From Takakia lepidozioides (taxonomy: Eukaryota > Streptophyta > Takakiopsida > Takakiales > Takakiaceae): DNA of 64,000 nucleotides. Location: assembly GCA_030704615.1 (NCBI GenBank), contig CM060731.1:1426001-1490000 (forward strand), written 5' to 3'. A program made the translations under genes and the position numbers. Positions 38,259-51,377 of this stretch are shown piece by piece (the first letter of the stretch is position 1; every line of letters begins with the position of its first letter). The notes below the pieces were generated by a model that saw nothing but the letters and a program-made list of their open reading frames with translations, made no database searches and was not told the origin of the DNA.

Positions 38259-41024
38259 GTATCTGTCTTTCTCTCACCCACCCTCTAAAGGAGTGGCAAT
38301 GGTGTACAGAGGACAGAGCAGATCTGGGAAGCAGGCATGGGAACTAAGCAGTGAGATATCGACCAATACGGAGAAGCAAAGTAGCTCAAACAATCACCCT
38401 TACGGAGAGTCAACTGTGAGCAGATTTGCTAGAAGCGCACTCAATTGGCCCTTGATGATGCAACACATCGCAAACCAATAAACTCTCAAATGCGAGATAT
38501 GCCAGCACCACAGCAAGTGTAGCCAAGAAGCAACTCGCCCATCAACACAAAGAAAGAAGAGAACAATTATGGCGGGAAAGGCAGTGACTCTCAAACTATC
38601 CCAACAATTGGCGCCAATCTCCCCACAAACCCAGCAACCATCACTCGGTCACGAAGCAAAGCTCGAACGAGCTCACCATCACGGCTCAAGCTCTAGCCCG
38701 AGCATGCTGCAGACAGGCATAGCCCGGATACAAAGCTTGGTAACAGGGAGGGGCAGGGTTTGTAGGTGTGCGGCCATCTACTTCTCCGTTTCATCTTCCT
38801 CTAATTTTTTACCTTTGTTGGGTCTTCTCTTCCACTTTCTCTACTAGTAAAGCACTGTGGACAGAACATCACTTCGGTTCTTCTTCTTCTAGTTTCTTTT
38901 GAGAGGGTGGTTTTCATTCAACACCTACTACTGAACCCCTCAATCCAGAGCTCTCAAAAATCCGCAACCAGTAGGTGAGCTAAATGAAGGTATTAATTGA
39001 GAGAGGCATGCATGGAAAGTGGGTTTTTAAGGAATTTTACCCCTCTTCATATGACTGACAGAGCTGCTAATCTCTGTGTTGGAGTGAAGTCAATGGATCG
39101 AATGCAGTGCAAAGAATCATAATGAGTGGGTCAGTGTGATAAGGTGATGTTCAAATTGGATCATAATGTTGACTCACTACTTGCTAACTTCAAACCATTG
39201 CAGTAGGTACTACTTGTTAGTGAGGATTTGGGCACCCTTCATCTGAGCCCATCCGATCTTGTCTATGAGACTTTCAAAGTGAGGAATTCCTGGCATCTCT
39301 GGATTTCCATTTGGCAGGGATTAATCATATCTCAAAAGTGTCAGTGCAGGCGGACCCATCTCTCTTTGTTGATGGCCAAGTGTTATCATATGTTCCAAAT
39401 TCTGAGAGGTTTGCACCGTTTGCACTAGCTGACAACAATGATGTGGAAAGTGCCCATCCAGATCGAATTTCCCATATTGGATAAAAGTGAATTGGGGCCT
39501 TAGTACTCTAGGGGGACAGAATTGCATGTAAAAACACCCATTGCTTCTCATGTAAACCTGACCTTATGGTCCACATGTCAGAGGACATGATTTTTTCACT
39601 CAACCAATGGTTTGATTATGTGTTTTCACATTTGCAAACAACTGTCCCAAAATTTTGTTTACAGGTAACAAAAGTCTCCACCTGAGGAGTTTGTGGCATC
39701 TAAGCCACGCCCATTGGTTACAAACCTAGAGGCCGTAGAGTTTCTCAGGCATAAAGACCTGTGAATCCTAGATGATATGCAACATTGGACAACACAGTGG
39801 AACCAATGGTTCCATGCTCCCACCCGTAGGTTCCACTCTCTCACCACTGAGGGAGTCGTTCAAGCTCATTAAGTCACTGTAAAATACACTGGACAGTTCA
39901 TGTGGGCAGACGCGAACAGCCTCCAGGGAGGACGTTATGAAAACATAAGGTGTCCGGACGGGTTGTTGGGGCACCTTCTGAAGCCCCATGCCCAGGTTCT
40001 TGCTGGGGTATGTTGACTTCACGCAGGGTAAGGCTCCTACCCACGGTCCTCCACTAGTTTTCAAGTCGATCTGCCCCCTAGGGCGGTACCCAATACAAAA
40101 CCAGAAAAGAAAAATCTTACAATCTCTCAATTCCTGTAAATAAATTGGAGGTCCTACAAGGGATATCAGGTATTACTATAAAATCACCTCCTAAGGTCCA
40201 TCACTCTCAGACTCCCAAAGCTTCCCTTCTTAGTTTGACAGTTGCCTGCAATACATCAGAGGTGCATCATACCAACATTGCACTGACAATGGAGGTCATT
40301 TATACTATTTGTAATTGCGGCAATGCTCCATTAACGAAATGGCATAACGGTGTGTGAAGCAAAAGAGTGTTCAAAATCCCTCAAGATGACAAGTAACTTT
40401 ACACTCCAGGGTACTCCTTTCTGGGTTTTAATACAAGACCACCATCCACATACCACCAAATACCACCATAACCATGAAGTTAGAATTCTTTAGACAACAC
40501 CCGAAAAAACAACAACAACAACACAGTAAAGGAAAAATCACTAGTATTAATTTGAGATTCAACTCAATTCTGCCCTGTGCATTCACATGATTACACGGGA
40601 AACCATTGCCTTCAAACATCCTGATAGGACCTTTCTACCTTCAATGGACTCCTGAACATTTGAGTATTGTACAAAGGAACAACATTTACAACAATTGCTA
40701 ACTAACTAGTCCACTATGGAAGATTTGACTCGAATGGTTGGGACACAAAAATGCTGGTAAGAAGAATCAAACATTTCATCTCTTCTCTTTGGCCCAACAT
40801 GGTTTCATGGTGTTCCTTAGATAAGCTACAGAAGCTTACCAAACTTGGCCAACACGACTTTCCACCTCACAGAGCTGAAATATCGGACAGCTTGCTCTGC
40901 TCTCATTTTCGGGACTTACTCTGTTTCTCTGCAATGGCAGGAAGTCCTCTACAGGAACCAAGCCCACGAATATGGTGATTTTAGATCCATCTCCTGTCGC
41001 AATGACACCACAGTAGCTTCTGCC
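38259..41024. other. intergenic region: KAC 5' flank and API5-like 3' flank
   Basis: No convincing frame or domain on either strand. The right part (about 40.6-41.0 kb) should contain the 3' UTR of the API5-like gene, which ends at 41025. The left part should hold the KAC promoter and leader. I could not identify a TATA box or other elements with confidence. Confidence 0.4.
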
Positions 41025-44000
41025 CTAATTCCGGCCACCATACCAGCCTCCCCTGCCACCAGTTCTAGTACTTCGTGACAAGCCTGCCAGTGCTCTGTTC
41101 ACTAGTTGTGTGGATCCCGCCCCATCACCGCGCCCCTTCTTTGATCCTGTCGCCACGCCTCCATTCACTGCCGTTGCTCCCCTCTTCATCCTGAAGTCAT
41201 AGAGCCCACACAAGGGCCTTTTGAGCATCAGGAAAGCATCAGGAAAGATGGGATAATATCACAATATAAAGCTGACTTCTTGCATATATATATGTGTAAT
41301 TGAGTAAACTCCATACCTACATTCAAAAGGTCATTTGGGGGATAACCAATACCAGAAGCAGTCTTAATCTTATGCAGGTCACTCACTAAGTATCCGACAA
41401 CCTAATTAGGAATAGCAGTGACTACTAGCTGCTACAACACCCCCGTCATCAGCTCCAGATAGTGACCATATGAATGCATGCTCACAAACACAAGCACATA
41501 TTTATACACGTATCTTCGTGCTGAGTTTCTGTTACAGTTCCAAGTAACTGCAATACTTGGCCATAACGTTGGCTCCCAGTGGAGAGAGAGTGAATCAAAG
41601 CTTTCATCCACAGCTGAGAACATTCCAGTAACAGGGGGGTGTGGATTCAGGGGCTGGCATTGACCTCATACTAGGAAGCATTATGTTTGTTTCAGCACTG
41701 GTACTGTAAGGCCTCTCTACCTAACACCCATATGAGGAAAGAAGAACAGAGCCAGCTCATGAGCCTTTGCCAATAGAGCAATGGCATACCATGGTTCGCA
41801 CAATGGGTTACGAACCCTTGAAGAACCGCAGGCCTTTTACCACTACGCTATGGATTTCTTGGTAAAATTATCATCATTTTAGATCATATAGATGAGTAAT
41901 GATGTTTTCCCATTCAATCAGAACACCCCTATGAAGAGACTAGATACAAAACTTTCAATTCAGCGGTCTCTAGTTATCAGAGGTGAAACACCATAGCTAC
42001 TGGGGCACAATCACCACATTGGTATGAAGGAAACCTCAAGAGATAAAGCAGGGGGGACCACATGCTGTAGGGTCCTCCTGCAGCCTACACGTTAGACTCA
42101 GGGGTACTGGGTGGTCACTACTTTGACCCAGGACGTCGGCTCAAGTGACCTAAATATATCCACGTTGTGGGGGGTAAAGAACAGTAAGCTTATTCCCCCT
42201 CAATTTTTAACATCCGGGAGTCAGAGCGGCAAATGCACCGTACCCTGTTGAAGGAACAGTTGGAACTGACGAAAATTTTGGTAACTCTTTCCATGAGAGA
42301 TTGATTGTCTTCTTCTCCCCAAAGAACGCAGGTGCTTTCTGGTGTAATGGCTGCCACAGCAGAGAAACAAAACCTCAGCAAAAAGGTAACCATGATCATT
42401 CAATAGGTGAATATAAATGGCAATTATCCTGACCTGGGTTAAGGCAAGAATGTTGTTGCAAGTGCGAAGTCCTATGCTTGTACTCTGCTTCTTCGCCCTC
42501 TGCACACACATCCACAAACCTCCACTATGAAGTACAATGACGCAAAAATCTGACAGAAATTAGGCAAGACATAATGGGATAAAAGTAGGGCAGTTTGCAC
42601 AAACACCTCTCCCAGTAATCCACACACTTCACATGATAGAAATCCAATCACCTGCTGCAAACTCCAAACAGTTTGTACATCATAAATCGACCAGATAGTG
42701 TGATGAAACAACAGAAGCACATACCACATCAGCTTTGGCGGCATCATTTTTAGCAGCAGACATCACCTTGTTGTGCTCTGCCATTCCCTGCGCCAACTTC
42801 TTATTGGTCGCTTTTGCCAAGTCCTCCACTACTGTCAATCTATACAACTCCAAAAGCAAGATTAGAAGTGTCTCTGGTTTCTTCAACCTCTAAAAGAGCA
42901 TATTCTCTTTCTCTCTCAAACAAGTGGATCCACCCACAAATTTGATTCACAGGCTAACTTTGAAGCATGTGTGAACTAGACCAAGTCGTGATTGGAATTA
43001 AAAAGTTCATTAACATCTCAAGAACAGAACTCCAAGAAAAGATTGAGGCCAAGATTAGCAAGGGTGTGGAACAAATGTTGCCGAAAATTCCAAGAGCTGA
43101 AAGCCCATCACAGGAGTAAGCAAGCAAGTCTACAAGGCTAGCATGCACGCAAGTATATCACTCTCTCTCTCACAATTCATCTTGGACAGCTCCACATCAA
43201 AACAAGGCTAGGTGCTGCAACTGCCGAAGCCAGACCACCAACCCTCAGTGACCAAAAGAGGAGCAAGCAAGCAATTCTAACATGTACATCTTATTATCTC
43301 AGACAATTCATACTTTGGAACATCCACTTCAAAACATTGCTAGGTGTGCAGTTGCTGAAGCCAAACCACCAACAATCATTAAAGCAAAGAGCTGTTGGTC
43401 CCTTGCCTTTCTGTGAAGTCTTTAAAAAGCTCTGTGAAATCCTCTCCTAACCGATCTGAAGGCTGGCCTGTCACAATTTTGTAGCCACATAGGCTGTTTG
43501 TGATATTGGGCGCCTGCAAACGGACACACAGCCCATGATCACCCACAACTAGTGAGGCATTGCAATGGTGTGTAATTCAAAGCCTGCAGCAGAAGTGCTA
43601 TTGTATCAGATTGTTGATAGCACGTATTCACGCTGCACTAGATTTTCACATGGAACCGAATAAATTGAATGCAAAAGACCCTGTCCAATTCAGTATTGCA
43701 CATAGGGTTGTAAAAAGTATGATGATCAGGAAGAAGGAAATGAAGGAACCTTGTGAGCCAGTTGATGAAATGTATACAACAGGCACTCTACAACTGTGAA
43801 GTTCAACTCCTCCCCTGTTTTTCTCTGTGGCATGTACATCTGCATGCAGTGTGCAAAATACAAGTTGAGCAAAAGCTTCCAGACATAAGTACATGCCATT
43901 CTTCTGCCCTTGCATAAGTCTCTGGATCAATACAGCTATTACTACAAGCATATCCCAGAAGTTTTGATCCTTGACCTCAAGAAGAGAAGGGATAGAGGAA

Positions 44001-47000
44001 GGGGAGTCTTCTTGGAGGTTATCCCAACTGAGCAGTTCAGTTTCGAATGACAACAACCTGAAACTAGAGATATATTAAGGCTGCTGTTTCCTCCATGATG
44101 CTAGTAAGCTTGCGCTGCAGGACCTGAGAATTCACAGGGGTGTAGGTGCAAGAGACACCAGATTCTGACAATGGTTCTGTAGGCTGCATAGAGCATTTCC
44201 TGTAGAAAAATGAGAGAATAGATTCTTTTATAATCACCTTGAGGAGCTGCAAAGTAGAGGGAAGAAGCTGACGAGCATCTTGAGCTGAAGTGAAAGGCGA
44301 ACTCTCAGCTAGATTTTTTAGCAGGTCCAATTTCTTATCCTCTGCAAGCTGCACCCACCCACTTTCTGTGAGGCATGTATCCAATTACTCCAACCTCCTG
44401 TCCTTGTATGCAGCATTAGGAAGCCCACAGTGACCATGGCCCCCAGACCGTACCTTGTCAAAAACAGGGAGAAGGTGCTTGTTGATGTAATTAAGAAACT
44501 TGCTGTTAGAAGCCCCGCGCTGCACATTCAACCAGCAAAGATAGAACCTTTAGTAGAATCTTTGTTACAAGAGCCCCACCTTCACCAACTATGGATAGAC
44601 GAGAATAGCTTCAACTTTGCCTATGCATTCTTCAAACAGCCATGTTCATAACGAAAATTGGCACTGGTTGTCTACTAGACAAACATTGGCTGGGACACCA
44701 AAGAGACCAAGGAAGAGCATGGGCAATCCAGGACATACCGCGTACAAGGGAAGGGCCATATTCAAGCAAGACATCAAACGGTCAATGTGGTCAGTGTCTG
44801 ATATCTGCACAGCATGGCCCCCAGATAATCTGTATCAACCACCCCAGCCTCATTCCAGACTGAGCACTAGCACAGCTTATTACAAACTCTCCATTAGGAG
44901 CTGAGAGACAGTCATCCTTGCATGCAAAACAGCCCTTTCTAGCAACTATAGATTACCATCGCCCCCCTCCCCTCCCCTCCCTGCAGCCCTGTTTCCTCTT
45001 TTCCCTCCCTTCCCTCTGCAATAAACCCCCACCTGTGTTTACTTTGCGCAAACACAACAGCATGCACAAAGAACTCACTGAAAAAGCGCACTCAAGCAGA
45101 GAGCTGTGACAAGAAGGGGGAACCCACATTGAAAACGGCTTCCAAATCAGCTTGACCCTCCACAATAGATAGCAGTTCCTGCACATGCTCTGGAGGGGCC
45201 GTCTCACCGAAAAGGCTTAAGCTCTTGAGAAAGTCCATGAACACCTTGAACTCAGCTCCAGTGACATCTTGCAAACTCTGCATCACCACACCATATATCT
45301 CCATTACTAATTCCAGCATCATAGGGGGGTCATGAGATATGCTTCAGCCACTCGTTGTACCATTCCATCCAATACCTGGTATGGATACTGTGATAGGTGA
45401 ACTGTATGCAAGGGCTGTTCTCCACAGCAGGTGAATCAGATACTAAGGGATAAGTGGGTTTCCTACACAAAAAGAGAACGAAAGGTGTCTCAGCCAACAT
45501 ATGACAAAGGTGAAAAGCAAGGCGAAAAAGAAATACCTTCTTGATGAGATCGGTTATGTGCCTCTCTATCTCTTTCTGAGGGTGGAAAAGCTCCCGTCTT
45601 AAGGAAAATACCTGTATTCGTATTGCATGCATCAAATGCAGTCCCAAAATATACCCACTCTGCAAATCCTCTAACAAAAGCTGGCATGAAAGCCAAGTCA
45701 TTTTGCAACAAACTACCAAAGCAGCAAAAGACGACTCTGATGGTAAAGCGTTAAAAACCAAAACCCAACTCCGACAAGCTTTTCAGAGGAAGGGTACGTC
45801 ATGTCCCCTGAATGTTGGCCTGTTCAAATGATAGTCGAGGGGGTAACTTGTAAGGTGAGACAGGCACGTACTTTCTCTTTAACGAACATAAGAACCTTCT
45901 CCCGAATGTTCTCATCAGAACTTTCAATATGCTTAAACAATGCTGTAAGTGATGCTGCAATAAATAACGAGCCAACCAAGCAAGTTAGGGTTCCAATGAC
46001 CAGTCACTCTCTGCAACGTTTCAAGCAAAACCTAGTGTTAAGCCACAATCCGAGAGGTGGGCATTTTCGACAGGAACTGAATTTCTTTGACCAACAAAAG
46101 CTGCCAGCACCCAAGTACTCATGCAGAAAGATCAACAGTGCTCGCCTGATATACCTTTGGTGTCCTGCCGGAGCACCGACATCAGTGCCTGCTGGACCGC
46201 ATCTCGCTCCAACCCCTCTTCTGTGCAAACACGCCTACCACATTCAGCATGCCCAAAAGGGACAGCATAATTCTGGAGGCCTATATGCCTATCACGATCA
46301 GCCAAGGAGACCAGATACATACCTGAAAGGAGCAGTTGGCCCAACACATCCACAATCTTGGGCACATGCTCCAGAGTGTCCTTGCATAACAATGGTAGCC
46401 CTCGGATGGCCTGCACTCGTATCTGCACTTCCTCCCAATGCTTCCATCAATACTCACATAATGGACTTTTTCTGCCCCTAAAACCCTACTGCTCCCTCTC
46501 TGTTCTCAGCCCCTCCCTATCTGCATCCCTCTCCTTTCATGATTTACTTCAATCTTGCACATAGACCTATTCTCGCAACCCTAATAAGCTTATTGCCCCA
46601 TGATAGTTCTGCGGCACTCGAGTTTGGACAAAGACACGAATATGACAACTGCAAACCGTAACAACCATGCACGTGCCTATAATGTGTACGCTGGGCCAGG
46701 GGCGTGGGATTAGGTTTCTCTGAACCCTCATCAGAGTGTAACGAATCTATAAAGATCTTAGTCGTCGACAGTTGGGGGCAGCCAACATCCAATTTTTATT
46801 GCGTGGTCATAGTTCCTAACAATGAAAGCTTTGTAATTCATATCTGCTACAGGAAACTCGCCTCTCTCCCTAGAACCGAGAGGTTCAGATAGCAATGCCC
46901 ACACTTCAACACCTAGAGTCCAAACCACCCTCAACAAAACCTTAAACCCAAGAAACAGGAAAAAGTCTGACCCCCAATTCATCTTCCTCGCACAAATCCA

Positions 47001-47228
47001 GCTGTGCATTGATAGCCTGAGCCGATAGATTTGGGAAGTGCTTGAAAAACCGTGGAATCAGCTGCGCGGCTAGTTGCTTTGATTTACTGCTTCCCTTCGC
47101 GGCTTCTATTATCCCTACATAATCAGCCTCGTTCTGACCCGTCCCACAACAAGAATGTCTGCACATAAGACACGTAAAAATAAAAACATATGGAAAAGGA
47201 ATAAAGTCTCCATCTCTCCTCCTCATTG

Positions 47229-47269
<41 letters not shown>

Positions 47270-47380
47270 ACATACTCATATGAAATAACAAACCTTTGAT
47301 TTTTCTTTGGATTCATTGAGCCGCTCTCCATATTCGTAGAGCCTCTCAATGGCAGCAGAGGCATCTTCCGGTGCAGCCAT
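41025..47380 (-). CDS. API5: API5-like protein (apoptosis inhibitor 5 family, HEAT/ARM-type)
   Basis: Exons supported by conserved sequence and splice sites: 47380-47294, 47133-46972, 46422-46323, 46220-46155, 45954-45872, 45611-45537, 45277-45128, 44804-44739, 44519-44454, 44348-44238, 43513-43407, 42839-42725, 42499-42434 and the last exon 41190-41025. Two short exons, 44183-44124 and 43903-43862, are plausible but divergent. The stretch carrying FDSLSLHWEPT (about 41.58-41.62 kb) is probably another exon with unresolved ends. The protein starts MAAPEDASAAIERLYEYGER and shows API5 landmarks: QLAAQLIPRFFKHFP, VQAIRGLPLLCKDT, ERDAVQQALMSVLRQD, ERHITDLIKK, FKVFMDFLKSLS, ARQLLPSTLQLLK, NSLCGYKIVTGQPSDRLGED, GLRTCNNILALTQ. 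It ends in a nuclear, Gly/Arg-rich tail (KKGRG, RTGGRGGWYGGRN). API5 is a nuclear helical-repeat protein; in rice it acts in tapetal cell death with DEAD-box helicases. The intron after 43407 uses a GC donor (AG|GCAAGG). Confidence 0.9.
41800..41862 (-). repeat. tRNA-related repeat in API5-like gene intron
   Basis: On the minus strand TAGCGTAGTGGTAAAAGG (box A-like) is followed by GGGTTCGTAACCC (box B-like). The rest does not fold as a tRNA. Likely a SINE remnant within the 3' introns of the API5-like gene. Confidence 0.35.
47231..47266. repeat. (TC)n microsatellite in intron 1 of API5-like gene
   Basis: About 18 uninterrupted TC dinucleotides between exons 1 and 2. Confidence 0.85.
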
Positions 47381-48272
47381 AACCCTGCGCTGGCAAGGCA
47401 GCGGGTGCTTGAGGTCAAGCAACTACCACAGCACTTCAGTCATACGCCCAGCCCGCAGCAACCCACAATAGAGCAACCAGGACACCAGCCTGCACAGCAT
47501 ACTACATTCGCAACCCAGTTTCCCTGCTTCCTTAAAGAAACAAGGAAAAAAACTGGCACCTCTCATCTACGGGTCTGTCAACATACGTATGTATCCCAAA
47601 TCCAATACATACGTATATGCGAACCTGCCTCCTCATATCCTCGGATTGAAGAGGAATGAAATGAACTCAAGGGTACAAACTAAGTTACTACGAAACAAAA
47701 GACTTTCTTGGTGATGATGTTTGCATGCATTCTTGTTCTATCGTTTTATGATTGCAACGTGATCTCGGCCATGCAACTCTCCCCTTGCGACACGGTCAAG
47801 CAATCTTGTGAAGGATTTAGGAGTTAACAAAGAAGCTTGCTCATGTGATGATCAACCGCAGAAGTTGGAAGTTAGATCAGGTAGGTTGTGGGCCATACAA
47901 GGAAGGAGACGACTGCTGCCCCACAATTGCTAAAGCATACACGACCTCTAGGCTATGGCAGTTTGTGGGGAGTTTGTTTCATGAAAGAAACTTGTCGTGA
48001 CGACAGCATTCAAAACGGTCATGTTGGTAGTGCTCAAAGATTGTAATTTCCGACTGTAGTGCACTTAACTTGGAATTTTTTTCGCTCAGTTTGGGTCATC
48101 AACATGCCAAGTTCAAAGTTCCAAGACACAAGATCATTATTCTAGGGTGTCAATGCAGTTCCTATAGATACCCTCTAGGTCTACACGTTTTGCATAGTAT
48201 ATAACATGCTCGTCTGAAAGTTCATCAGCCTACTAGGACTCTCGTTGTGAAATGAGCTATGAATTGTAAGTG
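47381..48272. other. intergenic: API5-like 5' flank
   Basis: No frame with a recognised domain. It should hold the promoter/leader of the minus-strand API5-like gene on the left and the 3' UTR of the gene ending at 48273 on the right. Confidence 0.4.
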
Positions 48273-49462
48273 TCATGTGTAGTGTTTGAATTCATCATAT
48301 GCTACTGGTCTATTGCCAATTTGGGTTGCACAAGTGAGGGGTCCTTGTGACTGATACATCCGAGGGTAAAACACACGACCCAGTGGAGAATTCCACGCCT
48401 TGCAAGGAGTGCCATTCCAAGACTCGGAGTTCATTGTAGTAACAGGCCCTTGCAGGGTTGCTGGACTCCCTGGGGGGGTTGGAGGCTTGTAATTTGGAGC
48501 TGCAGACTCAGAGCGCAAGCTTTTCTTCCACATCTGCAAAGCCAATACAGGTTTGTACATTTTGAGTAAGTGGGAGATCAGAAGCTGGTATTAAACATAC
48601 AAGACATTCCCATCGGACGATTTCGAGCCAAGGAAGACTGCTCAAGGGCACCAGGTCCTCTGATGCAAGTGCGTTGACAGAGTACAGTATGAAATCTAGG
48701 TATATCAATGGATGCTGGCTTTCTGATACAGATTACTGCCCTCGTTCAAGATTTGCTGTGATGTCTTCATCAGTTCCTCGGGTTCATATCTGGTTGGTTG
48801 TTATTCAGTGAATGAGGCTGCACATTCGATCGTTTGTAAGAGGAGGTTCCAGCTGCCACGTGAGGGAAGTCTGATCACTTGCATCGGAAGTAAGACGGAT
48901 TGAAGACAAAGCTGCAAATCCAATTGTTCACTACCATGAAATGAAAGATAGACATGAAAGGATGGAAATTTACTTTGTCATGCAAGAAGGGTGGAATATG
49001 GGCCAAATTGAAACCGGTGGAGCTTGTCGGATAGCCAGAAGTCACATGTTCAAACATGACCTTTTTCCTCAATGGACGTTGGAGTGATGTAGATATCCTT
49101 GAAGACGAATCCTTGCATGAGTAGAATGAAATACTGCTTTTATCCTCGTCCGCTTTGGTTGTAGCACTAGGGGCCCTGTCCACTTCACTGCTGGTAGATT
49201 CCGATCCGTCGTCCACCGAGGAAGAGCCATAGCTGGTGGTCTGCTCGTCTGAAGCTCCCGTGGAACCTGCAGGTCCCGGATTGGCACCCATAGAGGTGTT
49301 CTTCGACCGATCACCGACAACGGCGACCGGGGGAGCAGATCGGATAGGCCGGCCTCGCTTTCCGTTGGGAGAATCGAGAACGTGGATCAGCTTGTCCAAG
49401 GCATTTCGAACATTCATTGCTGCATACGTGTTTGCGTAGCTTTCCTTGTAGAGTTTACCCAT
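48273..49462 (-). CDS. unrecognised spliced gene, Ser/Pro-rich product
   Basis: Exon 1 is probably 49462-48974: it starts MGKLYKESYANTYAAMNVRN and ends PPFLHDK at a GTAAAT donor. The last exon is probably 48533-48273, entered after TTTGCAG and reading KSLRSESAAPNYKPPTPPGS to a TGA. The join between them does not work in phase directly, so at least one short exon (perhaps around 48.59-48.66 kb) is unresolved. Visible features: a basic patch (GKRGRPIR), a long Ser/Thr/Asp-rich low-complexity region in exon 1, and a C-terminal Pro-rich segment followed by aromatic residues (WNSPLGRVFYPRMY). No domain recognised and no membrane segment. It lies head-to-tail with the API5-like gene on the same strand. 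Reality as a gene is supported by the long initial frame, the donor site and the closing exon. Function unknown. Confidence 0.5.
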
Positions 49463-51377
49463 GGCGGGGGGGCATCTGTTTTTGGTGTGTGCTTACAGCT
49501 CTGATGCTCGCTTCTAGAGCTAGATTCTCCCTGATTCAAAATTCAAGGAAATGATTAGGATATTGGATCACAAACTCAAGCAGGAACGAGAGTCAAATGC
49601 GAGACCGGGGGGGTCATCAACAGACTCGGGTGAATGCGTCCATAAACCGTAATTTCCTTTCCATATGCCTTTGTGCTCTTTAGCGCCAACCCAATTTAAA
49701 GAGACCATGTTCTATTGTGTATAATTGAGAGAGAAAGAGAGATGACAACCATACAAAACAGCTTGAGTTAGAATCAACTCTGTTCATGATTTGGTGGCAA
49801 TGAGATCAGTGCATTGAGAAAGTATCAGTGCAGACGTGGAATCATGAACTACAAACAATTTCCAGACCTTTTCTTAGGGCGTACATCATTACGTACCTAG
49901 GAATACTTCAACCTTCTCAGAAATCTCTCCAAGACTGGCCAATGACCTCCGCATAATCATCCCACGGCCTACCTCTTTTCACACATATACACACATCCGG
50001 ATGTCCTTGTATAAACAGATTATGCTCCCTCTCTCACACACGGACGGGCAATAGTCCCCGCTCTCTTTCTTTCTTCCTTCCTTCCTACATCTTTCTCGCT
50101 CTCACTTGTTAGTGTACATCACAAACTTTTGATAGTAAACAACTGTCGCTTCGGGAATCTCTACTGGTAACAATGTCTCTTCTGTGCGTGCCTGGTGTGT
50201 CTTCTAGGTAGTGATCTCTCAAGACCGTCGGGCTGCCTCCTCGACCTCCATGATCCGTGGGGTCGTGTACAAAGAACCACCAGGTTTAATCTCCTCTCCA
50301 ATTATGCATCCGTTTGTTTGACCACCTTCGAATCTTTCTCAAAAAGGTTGCTCCACCCACTCTTCCCGCCCTTAGCGAATGGGGTTTCGAAAGCACACAA
50401 CCCTAATCGGTCAATAAGCAATTAGCAGCCTGGGAGCAGGGATGCTCACAATCAGCAGGTCCAATTCTGCTCTCTATTGAGCGGCAATGCGCATTTCCCC
50501 ACGAAACTCCAAACTTGTGTGTCGGGCCAGACTTCTTTCACAGCACCCACACGAACAGAACACATGAAACAGAAATCAGAGATCACACTCTCATAGTGTG
50601 CACAGGAGGATTGTCAAGAATTCCAAGTGGGTGTAGTATTTTCACTGCCTCACTCCAGATGAGCATTCGTGCATGCCTGCCTTTCGAGAGTACAGGCATG
50701 TCTGTTGCAGGTCTGCAATGACTAGTAGGGGAATGTGGGAAGGATGAAAATGGGGGATAAGAGTACTGATTACGAGAAGAGAGAAGACGCCATGAGGCAC
50801 AATCTGGTCTCCTGATCGTGTATTGGTGTGTGCCTGTGTTAGAGAGAAGTAGAAATTGTGAACTGCAGCCTTATGAGACTCCCCACTCGATCTGAGAGTA
50901 GTGGGGGAGAATAATGAAGAAACGCTTGCTCATGCACCGATACTTCATGTTTGTCCAAGGGAGATTTTGGAGGCCATACGGGTGAAGCTCCATGCCCTGC
51001 TAAGTTGGACAAGGTAGGCACAATGCATGGGAAGTGGCATGGCAGATGAGGGAGAGAAAGAATCAACTAGGAATGAGATGGAGTCGCCTAGGGAGAAATG
51101 AGAGAAGGAATATTGTTAAGGGGCAGGCTTTGGTGTGGTGGGTAGTATTGATGCTACTCCATGCCTGTATGCAGCTAAATACAGGTGGTGGTCAAGTCTC
51201 TGCAGCAGCTGATTTTGGATAGCAGTTATCTATGTGAAGCCTGGTTTATTCCAACAAAGGTTCAAATTGAGTTTTCCTTTCCTTCTTCATTTCACCCACG
51301 CCCATTAGTGTGTCCTAGTATTTCCTGAACTTGCTAGAGTCAATCGAACATGTGAAAGGGCAAAAACTGATAGGCAA
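49463..51377. other. no recognised gene
   Basis: Includes the 5' flank of the minus-strand gene at 48.3-49.5 kb and a T/C-rich patch (TTTCTTTCTTCC-type) near 50065-50095. Frames of 60-76 codons on both strands have no recognised domain. Earlier exons of the plus-strand gene at 52.15 kb could lie here, but none is identifiable. Confidence 0.35.

Noticed and set aside
41800-41862. tRNA gene
   Set aside because: Box A- and box B-like motifs are present, but no acceptor stem or anticodon arm can be drawn. Kept only as a tRNA-related repeat. The same applies to 1745-1805 and 14043-14103.
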